From Actinomycetales bacterium (GTDB lineage Bacteria > Actinomycetota > Actinomycetes > Mycobacteriales > Mycobacteriaceae), in contig DUOR01000437.1 of NCBI GenBank assembly GCA_012838715.1, positions 1-10,721 of the forward strand: DNA of 10,721 nucleotides, written 5' to 3'. Positions 1-7,117 of this stretch are shown here, one piece after another; position 1 is the first letter of the stretch, and every line of letters starts with the position of its first letter. A model generated the notes under the pieces. That model searched no databases and was not told the origin of the DNA. It saw only the letters and a list, made by a program, of their open reading frames with translations. The position numbers and the translations under genes were made by a program.

Positions 1-504
1 GACGCGGCCCCCGGAACGGGGGCCGGGGCGGTCACCGCGATCGCCGACCATGCCCGGCGCCGGGCCGGCCGATTCATCACCTTCGCCGCCGCCGCGGCCG
101 TGACGTTCATCGCCGCCACCGGCGCATCCTTCCTCGGTTCCGGGGCGGATCGCGGGATCACGGCGTCGGAAAGCGGGGGAGGGGAACACCCCGACGGGGA
201 GGGGCCCGTCGAAGCGGAGGTCGAGCTCGCGTCGGTGGCCCCCGCCGTCGGCGGCGCGATGGGCGAACGGAACCTGTCGGCGCTGCGCGACCCCGCGGCC
301 CTCGAAGAATGCCTGGCGGGGCACGGGGAAAGCGCCGGTGCGCTGCTCGGGGCGGCGCCCGTCACCGTCGAGGGGAGGGTTCGGCAACTGTTCGTCCTCG
401 CCACGGGAATACCCGGGCGAGTATCGGTGTTGGTGGTGACTGAAGGATGCGGAAGCGAACCCGGACCCCCGCTCGTGCACGACACCATCGGCGCGCCCCG
501 TTAG
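1..504 (+). CDS. C-terminal part of a one-helix membrane protein, probable anti-sigma-M factor (RsmA-like)
   Basis: The reading frame is open from the first base of the window and ends with TAG at 502-504, so the start is missing and 167 residues are seen. A basic stretch (HARRRAGR) precedes one hydrophobic helix at about visible residues 25-46. A Gly/Glu/Pro-rich linker and a small domain follow, which suggests an inside N-terminus and an extracytoplasmic C-terminal domain. Two cysteines, visible residues 104 and 150, lie in the outer domain. The sequence alone does not name a family. The call rests on position: in M. tuberculosis the gene between sigM and trxB2 (Rv3912) encodes the SigM anti-sigma factor, and the architecture fits. 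The anti-sigma domain itself would be upstream of the window. The last third of the gene contains a SigM-type promoter for trxB. The role is inferred with moderate confidence. Confidence 0.6.
   Translation, partial: DAAPGTGAGAVTAIADHARRRAGRFITFAAAAAVTFIAATGASFLGSGADRGITASESGGGEHPDGEGPVEAEVELASVAPAVGGAMGERNLSALRDPAALEECLAGHGESAGALLGAAPVTVEGRVRQLFVLATGIPGRVSVLVVTEGCGSEPGPPLVHDTIGAPR
405..433 (+). promoter_or_regulatory. Candidate SigM (ECF-type) promoter for trxB
   Basis: GGGAAT at 405-410, a 17-base spacer and TGTTGG at 428-433 match the motif I recall for Corynebacterium glutamicum SigM (GGGAAT, 16-17 bases, YGTTGR). It lies inside the end of the anti-sigma-like gene, about 145 bases upstream of the trxB start. 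SigM is known to control thioredoxin-system genes under disulfide stress, so the position makes biological sense. Transcription would start near 440. No transcript data are available here, and the consensus is from memory. Confidence 0.5.
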
Positions 505-578
505 ACTTCCCCCCGGTTGAACACAGCGACACCCCGGCGCCCCCGCGGCGCCCCAATCCCCGCCCTGGAGGAAAACCA

Positions 579-1508
579 ATGACCGACACCATCCACGACG
601 TCATCATCGTCGGTTCCGGCCCCGCCGGCTACACCGCGGCCATCTACGCCGCCCGCGCAGAACTCAAGCCCATCGTCTTCGAGGGCATCGAGTTCGGCGG
701 CTCGCTGATGACGACCACGGACGTCGAGAACTTCCCCGGCTTCGCCGAGGGCATCCAGGGCCCCGACCTGATGGACAACATGCGCAACCAGGCCGAGCGC
801 TTCGGCGCCGACCTGCGCATGGAGGACGTCGACCGCATGGACCTCACCGGCGACGTCAAGTCCGTGTGGGTCGGCGAGGAGGAGTTCCGCGCCCGCGCCG
901 TCATCCTGGCCACCGGCTCCGCCCCCCGCTACCTCGGCGTCGACGGCGAGGAGCGCCTGCTCGGCCACGGCGTCAGCTCCTGCGCCACCTGCGACGGCTT
1001 CTTCTTCCGCGACCACGACATCGCCGTCATCGGCGGCGGCGACTCCGCGATGGAGGAGGCGACCTTCCTGACCAAGTTCGCCAAGTCCGTCACCATCGTC
1101 CACCGCCGCGAGGAGTTCCGCGCCTCCGCCATCATGCTCGAGCGCGCCAAGAACAACGACAAGATCCGCTGGGCCACCAACAAGACCGTCAACCGCGTCC
1201 TCGGCGACGGCGCCGTCACCGCCCTCGAGCTCCGCGACACCGTCACCGGCGAGCTCTCCGAACTTCCGGTCACCGCCATGTTCGTCGCCATCGGCCACGA
1301 CCCGCGCTCCCAGATGGTCAAGGACCAGATTGACCTCGACGAGGACGGCTACGTCAAGGTCGAGTCCCCCTCCACCCGCACCTCGCTGCCCGGCGTCTTC
1401 GCCGCCGGCGACCTGGTGGACAAGACCTACCAGCAGGCCATTTCCGCCGCCGGCACCGGCTGCACCGCCGCCATCGACGCGGAGCACTACCTCGCCGCGC
1501 TGGACTAG
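579..1508 (+). CDS. trxB: Thioredoxin reductase (NADPH, FAD flavoprotein)
   Basis: This 309-residue protein is a typical low-molecular-weight thioredoxin reductase, which moves electrons from NADPH through FAD and a cysteine pair to oxidised thioredoxin in the cytoplasm. The FAD-binding GSGPAG motif is at residues 12-17, the redox-active CATC at 135-138, and the NADPH-binding [10 protein letters not shown] motif follows, with HRREEFR supplying the arginines for the 2'-phosphate. The C-terminal GVFAAGD...[12 protein letters not shown] segment is the second FAD-binding stretch. The frame stays open upstream to 447, but the ATG at 579 has GGAGGAAAA at 567-575 and begins right at the conserved N-terminus, so I take it as the start. 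It lies 74 bases after the anti-sigma-like gene and 151 bases before trxA, its substrate. Length is normal and all key residues are present. Confidence 0.97.
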   Translation: MTDTIHDVIIVGSGPAGYTAAIYAARAELKPIVFEGIEFGGSLMTTTDVENFPGFAEGIQGPDLMDNMRNQAERFGADLRMEDVDRMDLTGDVKSVWVGEEEFRARAVILATGSAPRYLGVDGEERLLGHGVSSCATCDGFFFRDHDIAVIGGGDSAMEEATFLTKFAKSVTIVHRREEFRASAIMLERAKNNDKIRWATNKTVNRVLGDGAVTALELRDTVTGELSELPVTAMFVAIGHDPRSQMVKDQIDLDEDGYVKVESPSTRTSLPGVFAAGDLVDKTYQQAISAAGTGCTAAIDAEHYLAALD

Positions 1509-1555
1509 GCGCATTAGGGAAGGCGCGCTAGGCGAGGCACGCAGTGGCCCGCCCT

Positions 1556-1576
1556 GCCCGCCGTGGGTTGGCGGGC
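1556..1576 (+). terminator. Hairpin between trxB and trxA (weak or partial terminator)
   Basis: GCCCGCC (1556-1562) and GGCGGGC (1570-1576) form a perfect 7-bp stem with a 7-base loop about 50 bases after the trxB stop. No T tract follows, so it is not a standard intrinsic terminator. It may reduce read-through or protect the trxB transcript end. A separate TATAAT box for trxA lies downstream. Confidence 0.35.
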
Positions 1577-1631
1577 CCGGCCGACGCGGAACCCCTTCTC
1601 GTCGCGACCACCCGCTGATACAATCGACCAA

Positions 1632-1637
1632 TATAAT
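1632..1637 (+). promoter_or_regulatory. -10 box (TATAAT) of a housekeeping promoter for trxA
   Basis: A perfect TATAAT lies 22 bases upstream of the trxA ATG in an otherwise very GC-rich region. No good -35 hexamer is seen 16-18 bases upstream (CACCCG at 1609-1614), but -35 boxes are poorly conserved in corynebacteria. Transcription would start near 1644, just before the AGGAG ribosome binding site at 1651-1655, leaving a very short leader. This suggests trxA can be transcribed independently of trxB. Confidence 0.55.
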
Positions 1638-1659
1638 CCGAGTTGCTTTTAGGAGAATC

Positions 1660-1980
1660 ATGTCTGTCGTTACCGTGACCGCCGAGAACTTCAAGTCCAC
1701 CGTCGTCGAGTCGGACAAGCCCGTCCTCGTCGACTTCTGGGCCGAGTGGTGCGGCCCCTGCCGCAAGCTGTCCCCGGTCATCGATGAGCTGGCCGGCGAG
1801 ATGGGTGACCAGGCCGTCTTCGCGAAGGTCAACATCGAGGAGGAGCGCACGCTCGCCGCGATGTTCCAGATCATGTCGATTCCGGCCCTCGTCATCTTCA
1901 AGGGCGGCCAGAAGGTCGACGAGCTCGTCGGCGTGCGCCCCAAGGCCGAGATCCGCGAGAAGGTTGAAGCGCAGCTGTAG
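1660..1980 (+). CDS. trxA: Thioredoxin
   Basis: The product is a 106-residue thioredoxin, the full size of the family. The active site WCGPC is at residues 30-34 (Cys31, Cys34), the buried Asp25 (LVDFWA) precedes it, and the cis-proline loop SIPAL has Pro75, followed by the usual VIFKGGQKVDELVG strand and a final helix. It reduces disulfides in cytoplasmic proteins and is recycled by the adjacent thioredoxin reductase. The frame is open upstream to 1330, but that part is antisense-like and unrelated. ATG 1660 has AGGAG at 1651-1655 and begins the domain correctly. The mycobacterial equivalent in this position is called trxC. Its own -10 box lies just upstream. It has no signal peptide or membrane segment. 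Confidence 0.97.
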   Translation: MSVVTVTAENFKSTVVESDKPVLVDFWAEWCGPCRKLSPVIDELAGEMGDQAVFAKVNIEEERTLAAMFQIMSIPALVIFKGGQKVDELVGVRPKAEIREKVEAQL

Positions 1981-1999
1981 CTGGTACCGTATTGACGGC

Positions 2000-2020
2000 G
2001 GGGCCAGGTGACGCGGCCCC
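2000..2020 (+). terminator. Hairpin between trxA and cwlM (weak)
   Basis: GGGGCC (2000-2005) and GGCCCC (2015-2020) form a 6-bp stem with a 9-base loop in the 69-base gap after trxA. There is no T tract (CTTGATTGCG follows). It may be an attenuator or simply a GC-rich inverted repeat. The cwlM ribosome binding site starts only 12 bases later. Confidence 0.25.
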
Positions 2021-2049
2021 CTTGATTGCGTGAAGGAAGGGGACGCCCG

Positions 2050-3237
2050 GTGCCGGAACATCTTCAGGTGGGGGATCGGTCTCCGCGGGTCGCCGAAGTG
2101 CGGTCCACCCTGGCCCGGCTGGGCATGATCTCCGAGTTCGAGGGTGAGGCCACCCGGTCGGAATCGCCCCAGTGGCGTGGCGACGACGACCTTTTCGACG
2201 ACGACCTGCGGACCGCTCTCCTGACGTTCCAGCAGAGCCGCGGCATCCTCGCCGATGGCGTCATCCGCGAGGACACCCTGCGCCTGATCCGCGAGGCCTC
2301 CTACACGCTTGGAACGCGGGTCCTTAACTATGATCCGGTTGCACCAATGATTGGCGACGATGTCGGCAAGTTGCAGGAAAGGCTGCAGGGCCTGGGCTTT
2401 TTCGATACGCGCGTCGACGGTCACTTCGGCGCCATCACCGAGGCCGCGGTCCGTGACTACCAGCTGAACTCGGGCCTGGAGCCCGACGGAATCTGCGGCC
2501 CGAAGACCTTCCGCGCACTCGACTACCTCGGCCGTTCCATCAAGGGCGGTTCGCAGGTGAAGCTCAAGGAGCTCGAGCACGTCCGCGCGGCCGGCCCGAA
2601 GATCACCGGCAAGAAGGTCTTCATCGATCCGGGCCTCGGCCCCGACGACCGGGGCATGACGGTCCAGGGCCCCTACGGCGCCATCACCGAGGAGGAGATC
2701 CTCTGGGACCTCGCCGCACGCGTTGAGGGCCGGTTGGTCGCCGCGGGCGCCGAAACAATCGTCTCCCGCCCCCGAACGGGTAACCCGACCGTTGCCGAGC
2801 GCGCCGAACTGGCGAATGCCGTCGGCGCCGACGTGGTCATTTCGCTGGCCGCCGATCGTTTCGAATCGGAGGCCGCCAACGGCGTCGCCAGCTTCTACTT
2901 CGGCTCGCGGATGGGCAACAACTCCATCCTGGGCGAGCGGCTGTCCGGCCTGATCCAGCGCGAGATCATCGCCCGCACGCCGTTGAACGACTGCCGCACC
3001 CACGGCCGCACGTGGGACCTGCTGCGCCTGACGCAGATGCCCACCGTCGAGGTGTCGGTCGGCTACCTGACCAACCCGGGCGACGTGTCGGTTCTGACCT
3101 CCCCGGATCACCGCGACACCATCGCCGAGGCGATTGTCGTGGCGGTCAAGCGCCTGTACCTCTCCGAGGACGACGACCAGCCGATGACCGGCACCTACAG
3201 CTTCGTCGAGCTCCTCGAGGCCGAGAGGGAAGCGTAG
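2050..3237 (+). CDS. cwlM: CwlM: amidase-like regulator of peptidoglycan precursor synthesis, zinc ligands lost
   Basis: The protein has 395 residues, two peptidoglycan-binding-1-type repeats (about residues 6-80 and 99-165) and an Amidase_3-like domain (about 190-365). There is no signal peptide, which fits a cytoplasmic protein. In active amidases the metal and catalytic residues lie in DPGHGG, an E of the next helix, SxH and a VExG motif. Here they read DPGLGP (Leu196), Glu214, SLAAD (Ala267) and VSVGY (Ser336), so only the glutamate at 214 remains. A hydrolase role is therefore unlikely. Mycobacterial CwlM is known to be phosphorylated by PknB and then to activate MurA. The acidic C-terminal tail here carries Thr380 and Thr382 and could be a similar site (inference). 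I chose GTG 2050 because AAGGAAGGGG at 2033-2042 precedes it. A TTG at 2026 lies upstream of that site. The end overlaps the convergent acetyltransferase-like gene by 43 bases. Confidence 0.93.
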   Translation: MPEHLQVGDRSPRVAEVRSTLARLGMISEFEGEATRSESPQWRGDDDLFDDDLRTALLTFQQSRGILADGVIREDTLRLIREASYTLGTRVLNYDPVAPMIGDDVGKLQERLQGLGFFDTRVDGHFGAITEAAVRDYQLNSGLEPDGICGPKTFRALDYLGRSIKGGSQVKLKELEHVRAAGPKITGKKVFIDPGLGPDDRGMTVQGPYGAITEEEILWDLAARVEGRLVAAGAETIVSRPRTGNPTVAERAELANAVGADVVISLAADRFESEAANGVASFYFGSRMGNNSILGERLSGLIQREIIARTPLNDCRTHGRTWDLLRLTQMPTVEVSVGYLTNPGDVSVLTSPDHRDTIAEAIVVAVKRLYLSEDDDQPMTGTYSFVELLEAEREA

Positions 3238-4160
3238 AACTGCGCTGCGACCAGCTGGTCCAGCGCTTCGCCGACCGCGGCCGACCAGTCCAGTTCAGGG
3301 TCGAGTTCGCGGCGCAGCCGAGGGTGGGTCGGGTGCGGTTCGACGACCGTGAAGCCGGCATTGATCAGGATTCGCGTGGGGATGATGTCCCCCGCCGCAT
3401 GATTGACCCCGCCGAGCGTCGTCGAGTTGCAGGCCGGGGGCAGCCGCGGCGCGTCGACGGCATGGAGAATCGATTCGGTGAGGGTCATCTCCTCGCGGGG
3501 GATGGTCTGCCGTTCGTCGTCGCCGTCGCCGGAGCAGCCGAAGGCCTCGACCGCCTTCACGCCGCGCCCGGCCAGGTGCCGTACCGCGGTGCCGACGAGC
3601 GCGTCCTCCGCGCCGGTGCCGGCGACGATGGGATCGATGTGCAGGCTCATCAGCATCACGGCGTCAGGTGAGATCGGCCCGGTCGGCATGACCGATGCGG
3701 TCGGCGCGAAGCGGGGCGGGGCGAACAGCACGGTCGCTGCGACGGCCCTGTCGAGCGCCTCGCCGATGCTGAAGCCGCACAGCCCCCAGTCGACGGTGAC
3801 GCGGTTGAGCCACGCCTCCTTCTCGAACTCCGTGTCGCCGTGCCCGCCGATCCCCGGGTCGTTGGTTTGCTTTCCGACGGCGCCCTCTGCGGCGTCATCG
3901 CCCGCCTTTGGGCCTTGACCCCGTTGGGAGCTCTTTGAGCCGCCCACGGGCCCGTGCAGGCCCATTCTGCGCCACGGGTTGCCGACGACGCGGCCCGGGT
4001 TCATCGTTTCCGGTGATCCCTCGTCACCGAACCGCGGGATGCGGCCGCCGTCGCCACCGGGGCGTTCCGGGGCGATTTCCCAGAAGAGGCTCCGCAGAGT
4101 GTCCAGGTGGATGGTCCTGCGGTTCGAGAGGTCGATTGGTTCGATGAATCCGTGGGGCAT
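3195..4160 (-). CDS. GNAT-like acetyltransferase family protein downstream of parB
   Basis: This is a 321-residue protein in the place of M. tuberculosis Rv3916c, a conserved gene of unknown function. Residues about 165-210 (VMLMSLHIDPIVAGTGAEDALV...GVKAVEAFG) look like the strand, acetyl-CoA loop and helix of a GNAT fold, with GTGAEDALV as the pyrophosphate-binding turn. LINAGF near 265-270 resembles the later GNAT motif. Residues about 31-115 are a Gly/Asp/Pro-rich, probably disordered insert, which makes this protein longer than I would expect for its mycobacterial counterpart. The substrate cannot be told. ATG 4160 has CGGAG nine bases upstream and lies 18 bases after the parB stop, so it is probably co-transcribed with parAB. 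Its 3' end overlaps cwlM on the opposite strand. The GNAT assignment is moderate and the reality of the gene is well supported by position. Confidence 0.75.
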   Translation of the reverse strand: MPHGFIEPIDLSNRRTIHLDTLRSLFWEIAPERPGGDGGRIPRFGDEGSPETMNPGRVVGNPWRRMGLHGPVGGSKSSQRGQGPKAGDDAAEGAVGKQTNDPGIGGHGDTEFEKEAWLNRVTVDWGLCGFSIGEALDRAVAATVLFAPPRFAPTASVMPTGPISPDAVMLMSLHIDPIVAGTGAEDALVGTAVRHLAGRGVKAVEAFGCSGDGDDERQTIPREEMTLTESILHAVDAPRLPPACNSTTLGGVNHAAGDIIPTRILINAGFTVVEPHPTHPRLRRELDPELDWSAAVGEALDQLVAAQFYASLSASRSSTKL

Positions 4161-4178
4161 CGCGGCATACTCCGTCGG

Positions 4179-5459
4179 TCAGTCGCCGTCGTTCTCGATC
4201 AGCGACATGATCCGGTCAAAGTCCTCGAGATCACCGAACTCGATGACGATGCGGCCCTTCCGCTTGCCCATCGTGGCGGTGACCTTCGTGTCGAAGGAGT
4301 CCGCGAGGCGGTCCGCCCACACGCTCAGCTGCTCGGGCTGGGGGAGTAGTTCCCGCTTCTTCCTGCCTTCGGCGTCGTCGCCGCGATTGATGAGGGTGAC
4401 GGCTTCTTCCGTCGCCCGGACGGACAGTCCTTCGGCGACGATGCGGTCGGCGAGGTGCTCCTGATCCCCGGCGCCCGTCTTGATGCCCAGGAGCGCGCGT
4501 GCGTGACCCGCGGTGAGCACTCCGGCGGCAACCCGACGCTGGACGGCGACCGGCAGCTGCAGCAAACGGATCATGTTGGTGATGACCGGTCGGGACCGGC
4601 CGATGCGCTCCGCCAACTGGGCCTGGGTGACGTCGAACTCCTCGAGCAACTGCTGGTACGCCGCCGCCTCTTCGAGTGGGTTCAGCTGAACGCGGTGGAT
4701 GTTCTCGAGCAGCGCGTCGCGCAGCATCGAATCATCGGAAGTTTCACGGACGATGGCCGGGATCGAATCGAGGCCGGCGAGCTGCGACGCGCGCCAACGG
4801 CGCTCGCCCATGATGATCTCGTATTCGGGCTGCCCTGCGGAGCCGTCCTTCTCGCGGGCGACCTCGAGAGCCTTGGCCCGATCCTGCTCCGGAATCTGCC
4901 GGACCACGATCGGCTGCATCAGCCCGAACTCGCGGATCGAGTGGGCGAGCTCGCGGAGAGGCTCCTCCTCGAACACCTCGCGCGGCTGGCGGGGGTTCGG
5001 GATGATCAGCGGAATCTCGATCTCACGGTACGTCGCACCGATGCCGGTTCCGTCGGCGGCCCCGGTGACCGTTGCGGCGCTCTCCACCGAACCCTCGTTC
5101 TTGGAATCGGTGGCCGACGCTCCGCGGCCATCGGAGCCCGCGGATGTTTCACGTGAAACATTGGCCGCACTCCCCGCACCGGCTACCGAGTCCCCGCCAC
5201 CCGGCTGCTGAGCGTCGCGCGCTCGATCGCGCCCCGACGTCGTGGTTGCGCCTCGGTGAACATTTTCGTCACTGTGACGATTCGCCGATCGATCGCCGGT
5301 CATTGTATTATCGTCACTGTGACGGTTTCCGCGCGGACCGAAGATGATGTCGGCGGCACCGTCGCCGACCGACGGGTTGCTCTCCGGGGCGGTGGGGATC
5401 AGCGCCGCCAATCCGCGGCCCAGACCTCCGCGACGGGGGTCCTTCTTGTCCTTCGTCAT
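4179..5459 (-). CDS. parB: Chromosome-partitioning protein ParB (CTP-dependent, parS-binding)
   Basis: The 426-residue ParB loads at parS, spreads along DNA as a CTP-bound clamp and links the origin region to ParA. The N-terminal [12 protein letters not shown] (11-22) is the ParA-contacting motif. The CTP/ParB domain starts near 144 and has NPRQPR (155-160) and GERRWRAS (218-225). ENIHR follows at 252-256, then the helix-turn-helix [23 protein letters not shown] (278-300), then a C-terminal dimer domain ending at 426. Length exceeds the usual 330-380 because of an Asp/Ser/Gly-rich linker at about 25-140. The linker includes a perfect parS site coding NVSRET and two DNA palindromes coding NRHSD twice. 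ATG 5459 has GGAAG upstream and follows the parA stop by 16 bases. A GNAT-like gene follows by 18 bases. All essential motifs are intact. Confidence 0.97.
   Translation of the reverse strand: MTKDKKDPRRGGLGRGLAALIPTAPESNPSVGDGAADIIFGPRGNRHSDDNTMTGDRSANRHSDENVHRGATTTSGRDRARDAQQPGGGDSVAGAGSAANVSRETSAGSDGRGASATDSKNEGSVESAATVTGAADGTGIGATYREIEIPLIIPNPRQPREVFEEEPLRELAHSIREFGLMQPIVVRQIPEQDRAKALEVAREKDGSAGQPEYEIIMGERRWRASQLAGLDSIPAIVRETSDDSMLRDALLENIHRVQLNPLEEAAAYQQLLEEFDVTQAQLAERIGRSRPVITNMIRLLQLPVAVQRRVAAGVLTAGHARALLGIKTGAGDQEHLADRIVAEGLSVRATEEAVTLINRGDDAEGRKKRELLPQPEQLSVWADRLADSFDTKVTATMGKRKGRIVIEFGDLEDFDRIMSLIENDGD
5145..5160. promoter_or_regulatory. parS: parS centromere site 1, inside parB (TGTTTCACGTGAAACA)
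   Basis: This is a perfect 16-base match to the universal parS palindrome. It lies in the linker-coding part of parB, where it encodes NVSRET using the codons TCA and ACA, which are uncommon in this GC-rich genome. That indicates the DNA site is what is being kept. ParB binding here could also act on its own gene. Confidence 0.97.
5266..5325. repeat. Two copies of a palindrome (TCGTCACTGTGACGA) 45 bases apart in parB
   Basis: Copy one is TCGTCACTGTGACGA at 5266-5280, a perfect 7+1+7 palindrome. Copy two at 5311-5325 is TCGTCACTGTGACGG, identical over 14 bases and missing one terminal base pair. The spacing is exactly 45 bases, about four helical turns and 15 codons. Between them is the ten-base palindrome CGATCGATCG at 5286-5295. 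On the coding strand both copies give NRHSD with the same codons, including an AGT serine codon whose T is needed for the symmetry. The centre has an extra base compared with parS, so this is not a ParB site. The function is unknown: it may be an operator for another protein or a small coding duplication. Confidence 0.6.
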
Positions 5460-5475
5460 TGCTCAATCACTTCCG

Positions 5476-6402
5476 TCAGTTCGCCGCCGGTGCGACACCG
5501 ATGGCGCCGCTCGCGGGGGAGGGCTCGTAGTCGCCTCGCTCGGCGAACTCCTTCGCGGCGTCCATGTACGCCAGTGCACCACGCGAACCGGGATCGTAGC
5601 TGATCACGGTCTGCCCGAAGCCCGGCGCCTCCGAGACCTTCACGGATCGCGGGATCACGTTCTTGAGTACGGCCTCGCCGAAGTGGCGGCGGACCTCGTT
5701 GGCGACCTCGTCGGAAAGCTTCGTGCGACCGTCGTACATCGTCAGAACGACCGCGGAGATGTGCAGCTCCGGGTTGAGGTGCTGGCGGATCATCTCCACG
5801 TTGTTCATCAACTGGGTCACGCCTTCGAGGGCGTAGAACTCGCACTGAATCGGGATGACCACTTCCTCGGCCGCGGTCATGGAGTTCAAGGTCAGCAGGC
5901 CAAGGGAGGGCGGGCAGTCGATGATCAGGTAATCGATGCCCTGTTCCTCGAGGAACTCATCCGTGACGGCCTGGCGCAGCCGGCGCTCACGGTTGAAGAG
6001 GTTGACCAGTTCAATCTCGGAGCCGGCGAGATCGAGGGTAGCGGGAATGCACCACAGGTTCTCGGACTCCGGGGACTGCTGCATGGCTTCGGCCGGAGTG
6101 GCCTCGCCGATGAGCACCTCATAGGTGGAGACGGTGCCGCTGCGATGGTCGATGCTCAGCGCGGTGGATGCGTTGCCCTGAGGGTCGTTGTCTATGACGA
6201 GGACCTTGAGGCCATGGTGGGCAAGTGCCGAAGCGATGTTGACGGCGGTGGTCGTCTTGCCGACGCCGCCCTTCTGGTTTGCGACGCAGATACGGCGCGG
6301 CCGTTCCGGCTTGGGCAGTGACAGACGGTTGGGCGCCTTCACCTGAGCCGCGCGACGTGCCGCCGCCGCAATCGGCGTATCTTCCCATGACTTACGGGCC
6401 AC
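5476..6402 (-). CDS. parA: Chromosome-partitioning ATPase ParA (Soj family)
   Basis: The 308-residue protein is a chromosomal ParA, an ATPase that binds DNA non-specifically and moves ParB-parS complexes apart. The deviant Walker A KGGVGKTT is at 44-51, Walker A' DNDPQG at 71-76 and Walker [13 protein letters not shown] around Asp162. The conserved C-terminal [18 protein letters not shown]...[11 protein letters not shown] segment is at about 249-280. The N-terminal 35 residues are a basic, Ala-rich extension before the fold. GTG 6402 is taken as the start because GAAGGGA lies about seven bases upstream and no in-frame ATG precedes the fold. An out-of-frame ATG lies at 6388. It is the first gene of a parA-parB-GNAT operon. 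A candidate promoter and a parS site lie 120-185 bases upstream. Confidence 0.97.
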   Translation of the reverse strand: MARKSWEDTPIAAAARRAAQVKAPNRLSLPKPERPRRICVANQKGGVGKTTTAVNIASALAHHGLKVLVIDNDPQGNASTALSIDHRSGTVSTYEVLIGEATPAEAMQQSPESENLWCIPATLDLAGSEIELVNLFNRERRLRQAVTDEFLEEQGIDYLIIDCPPSLGLLTLNSMTAAEEVVIPIQCEFYALEGVTQLMNNVEMIRQHLNPELHISAVVLTMYDGRTKLSDEVANEVRRHFGEAVLKNVIPRSVKVSEAPGFGQTVISYDPGSRGALAYMDAAKEFAERGDYEPSPASGAIGVAPAAN

Positions 6403-6521
6403 TTACTATCCCTTCGATTCCTGCGCTGATCCGGAGCGCCGGCCGGGTTCCGGGCGGCGCTTACATGCGGTTTTCGTCCGGTTCGCCGGGTCGGCCACCG
6501 TCCGGATTGGGTGCCTCCCCA

Positions 6522-6551
6522 ACCTTAGTCTCTTTCTCGGATTGCCCTCAA
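6522..6551 (-). promoter_or_regulatory. Candidate housekeeping promoter for the parA-parB operon
   Basis: On the - strand TTGAGG (6551-6546), an 18-base spacer and TAAGGT (6527-6522) resemble a SigA promoter of the TANNNT type. The transcript would start near 6515, giving a leader of about 110 bases. The upstream edge is 19 bases from parS site 2, so ParB bound there could affect it. This is sequence similarity only. Confidence 0.35.
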
Positions 6552-6570
6552 CGGCCGCCCAACTTGACCT

Positions 6571-6586
6571 TGTTTCACGTGAAACA
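6571..6586. promoter_or_regulatory. parS: parS site 2, upstream of parA (TGTTTCACGTGAAACA)
   Basis: This is a perfect 16-base parS palindrome in non-coding DNA, 168 bases upstream of the parA start and adjacent to its candidate promoter. Confidence 0.97.
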
Positions 6587-7014
6587 TCGCGTAACAACGG
6601 TTGCTGATGGTTCCGAATGGTGCCTGGCTCCCGTGCACACAACACCCGACGACGGCCGCCTAGCCCGGAAACCCCATGCACAGATGCTGACCAGCGCGCC
6701 ACAACTCGGCCCACACTGGGCGCTGGGCCTCAGGGACAACTGCGTCGCCGGCTCTCGACGTCGGAAAGCGACGACCTCAATGACGTGAGCGCGCAATGGC
6801 CGGGCCGGGTTCCCGGCCGACTCAGGTGTAGTCGGGTGCCGATCCCCTGCTCTCCGAACGTCCCGAAGACCCGTGCCAACGAACCCGGCATGTTCCACAA
6901 CCCAGAACCCGTTTCCGACGCGACGAATCACGAACAGCTTGATGGATGAGGGAACTGTTCGATTTCGGTGGGAACGCCTCGCTGTTCAACCGAGCGCAGC
7001 GAACCCGTCGACGA

Positions 7015-7030
7015 AGTTTCACGTGAAACA
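7015..7030. promoter_or_regulatory. parS: parS site 3 (AGTTTCACGTGAAACA)
   Basis: It matches 15 of 16 bases of the perfect site, the first base being A. The flanks extend the symmetry: TCGACG at 7008-7013 and CGTCGA at 7031-7036 form matching arms, two bases from the core on the left and one on the right. It lies in non-coding DNA, 87 bases from site 4. Confidence 0.93.
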
Positions 7031-7101
7031 CGTCGAAACCGCGTTTGGCGGGTGACGCCACGCCCCATGACGCAACGCGGCGTTACACGCACAATCGCAG
7101 G

Positions 7102-7117
7102 CGTTTCACGTGAAACG
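7102..7117. promoter_or_regulatory. parS: parS site 4 (CGTTTCACGTGAAACG)
   Basis: A perfectly symmetric 16-base palindrome with the full 14-base parS core and C/G instead of T/A at the outer pair. It lies in non-coding DNA between parA and rsmG and is probably functional, perhaps with a different affinity. Confidence 0.92.

Noticed and set aside
536..552. GGCGCC repeated with a 5-base gap upstream of trxB
   Set aside because: A short GC-rich hairpin in the trxB leader; no riboswitch-like complexity and too simple to call a regulator.
501..1943. Long - strand open frame opposite trxB and trxA
   Set aside because: Low-complexity Gly/Ala/Val/Asp translation produced by the complementary strand of GC3-rich genes; no family features.
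1528..3111. Long - strand open frame opposite trxA and cwlM
   Set aside because: Antisense to two clear genes; composition is a shadow effect and no motif is visible.
6891..6899. DnaA-box-like TGTTCCACA
   Set aside because: Isolated, with at least one mismatch to TTWTCCACA and no cluster or AT-rich element; oriC is expected on the rpmH-dnaA side outside the window.
6575..6931. Possible 118-residue protein on the - strand between parA and rsmG
   Set aside because: It would end by translating parS 2, has no clear ribosome binding site that I could find, no recognisable motif and no strong third-position GC bias.
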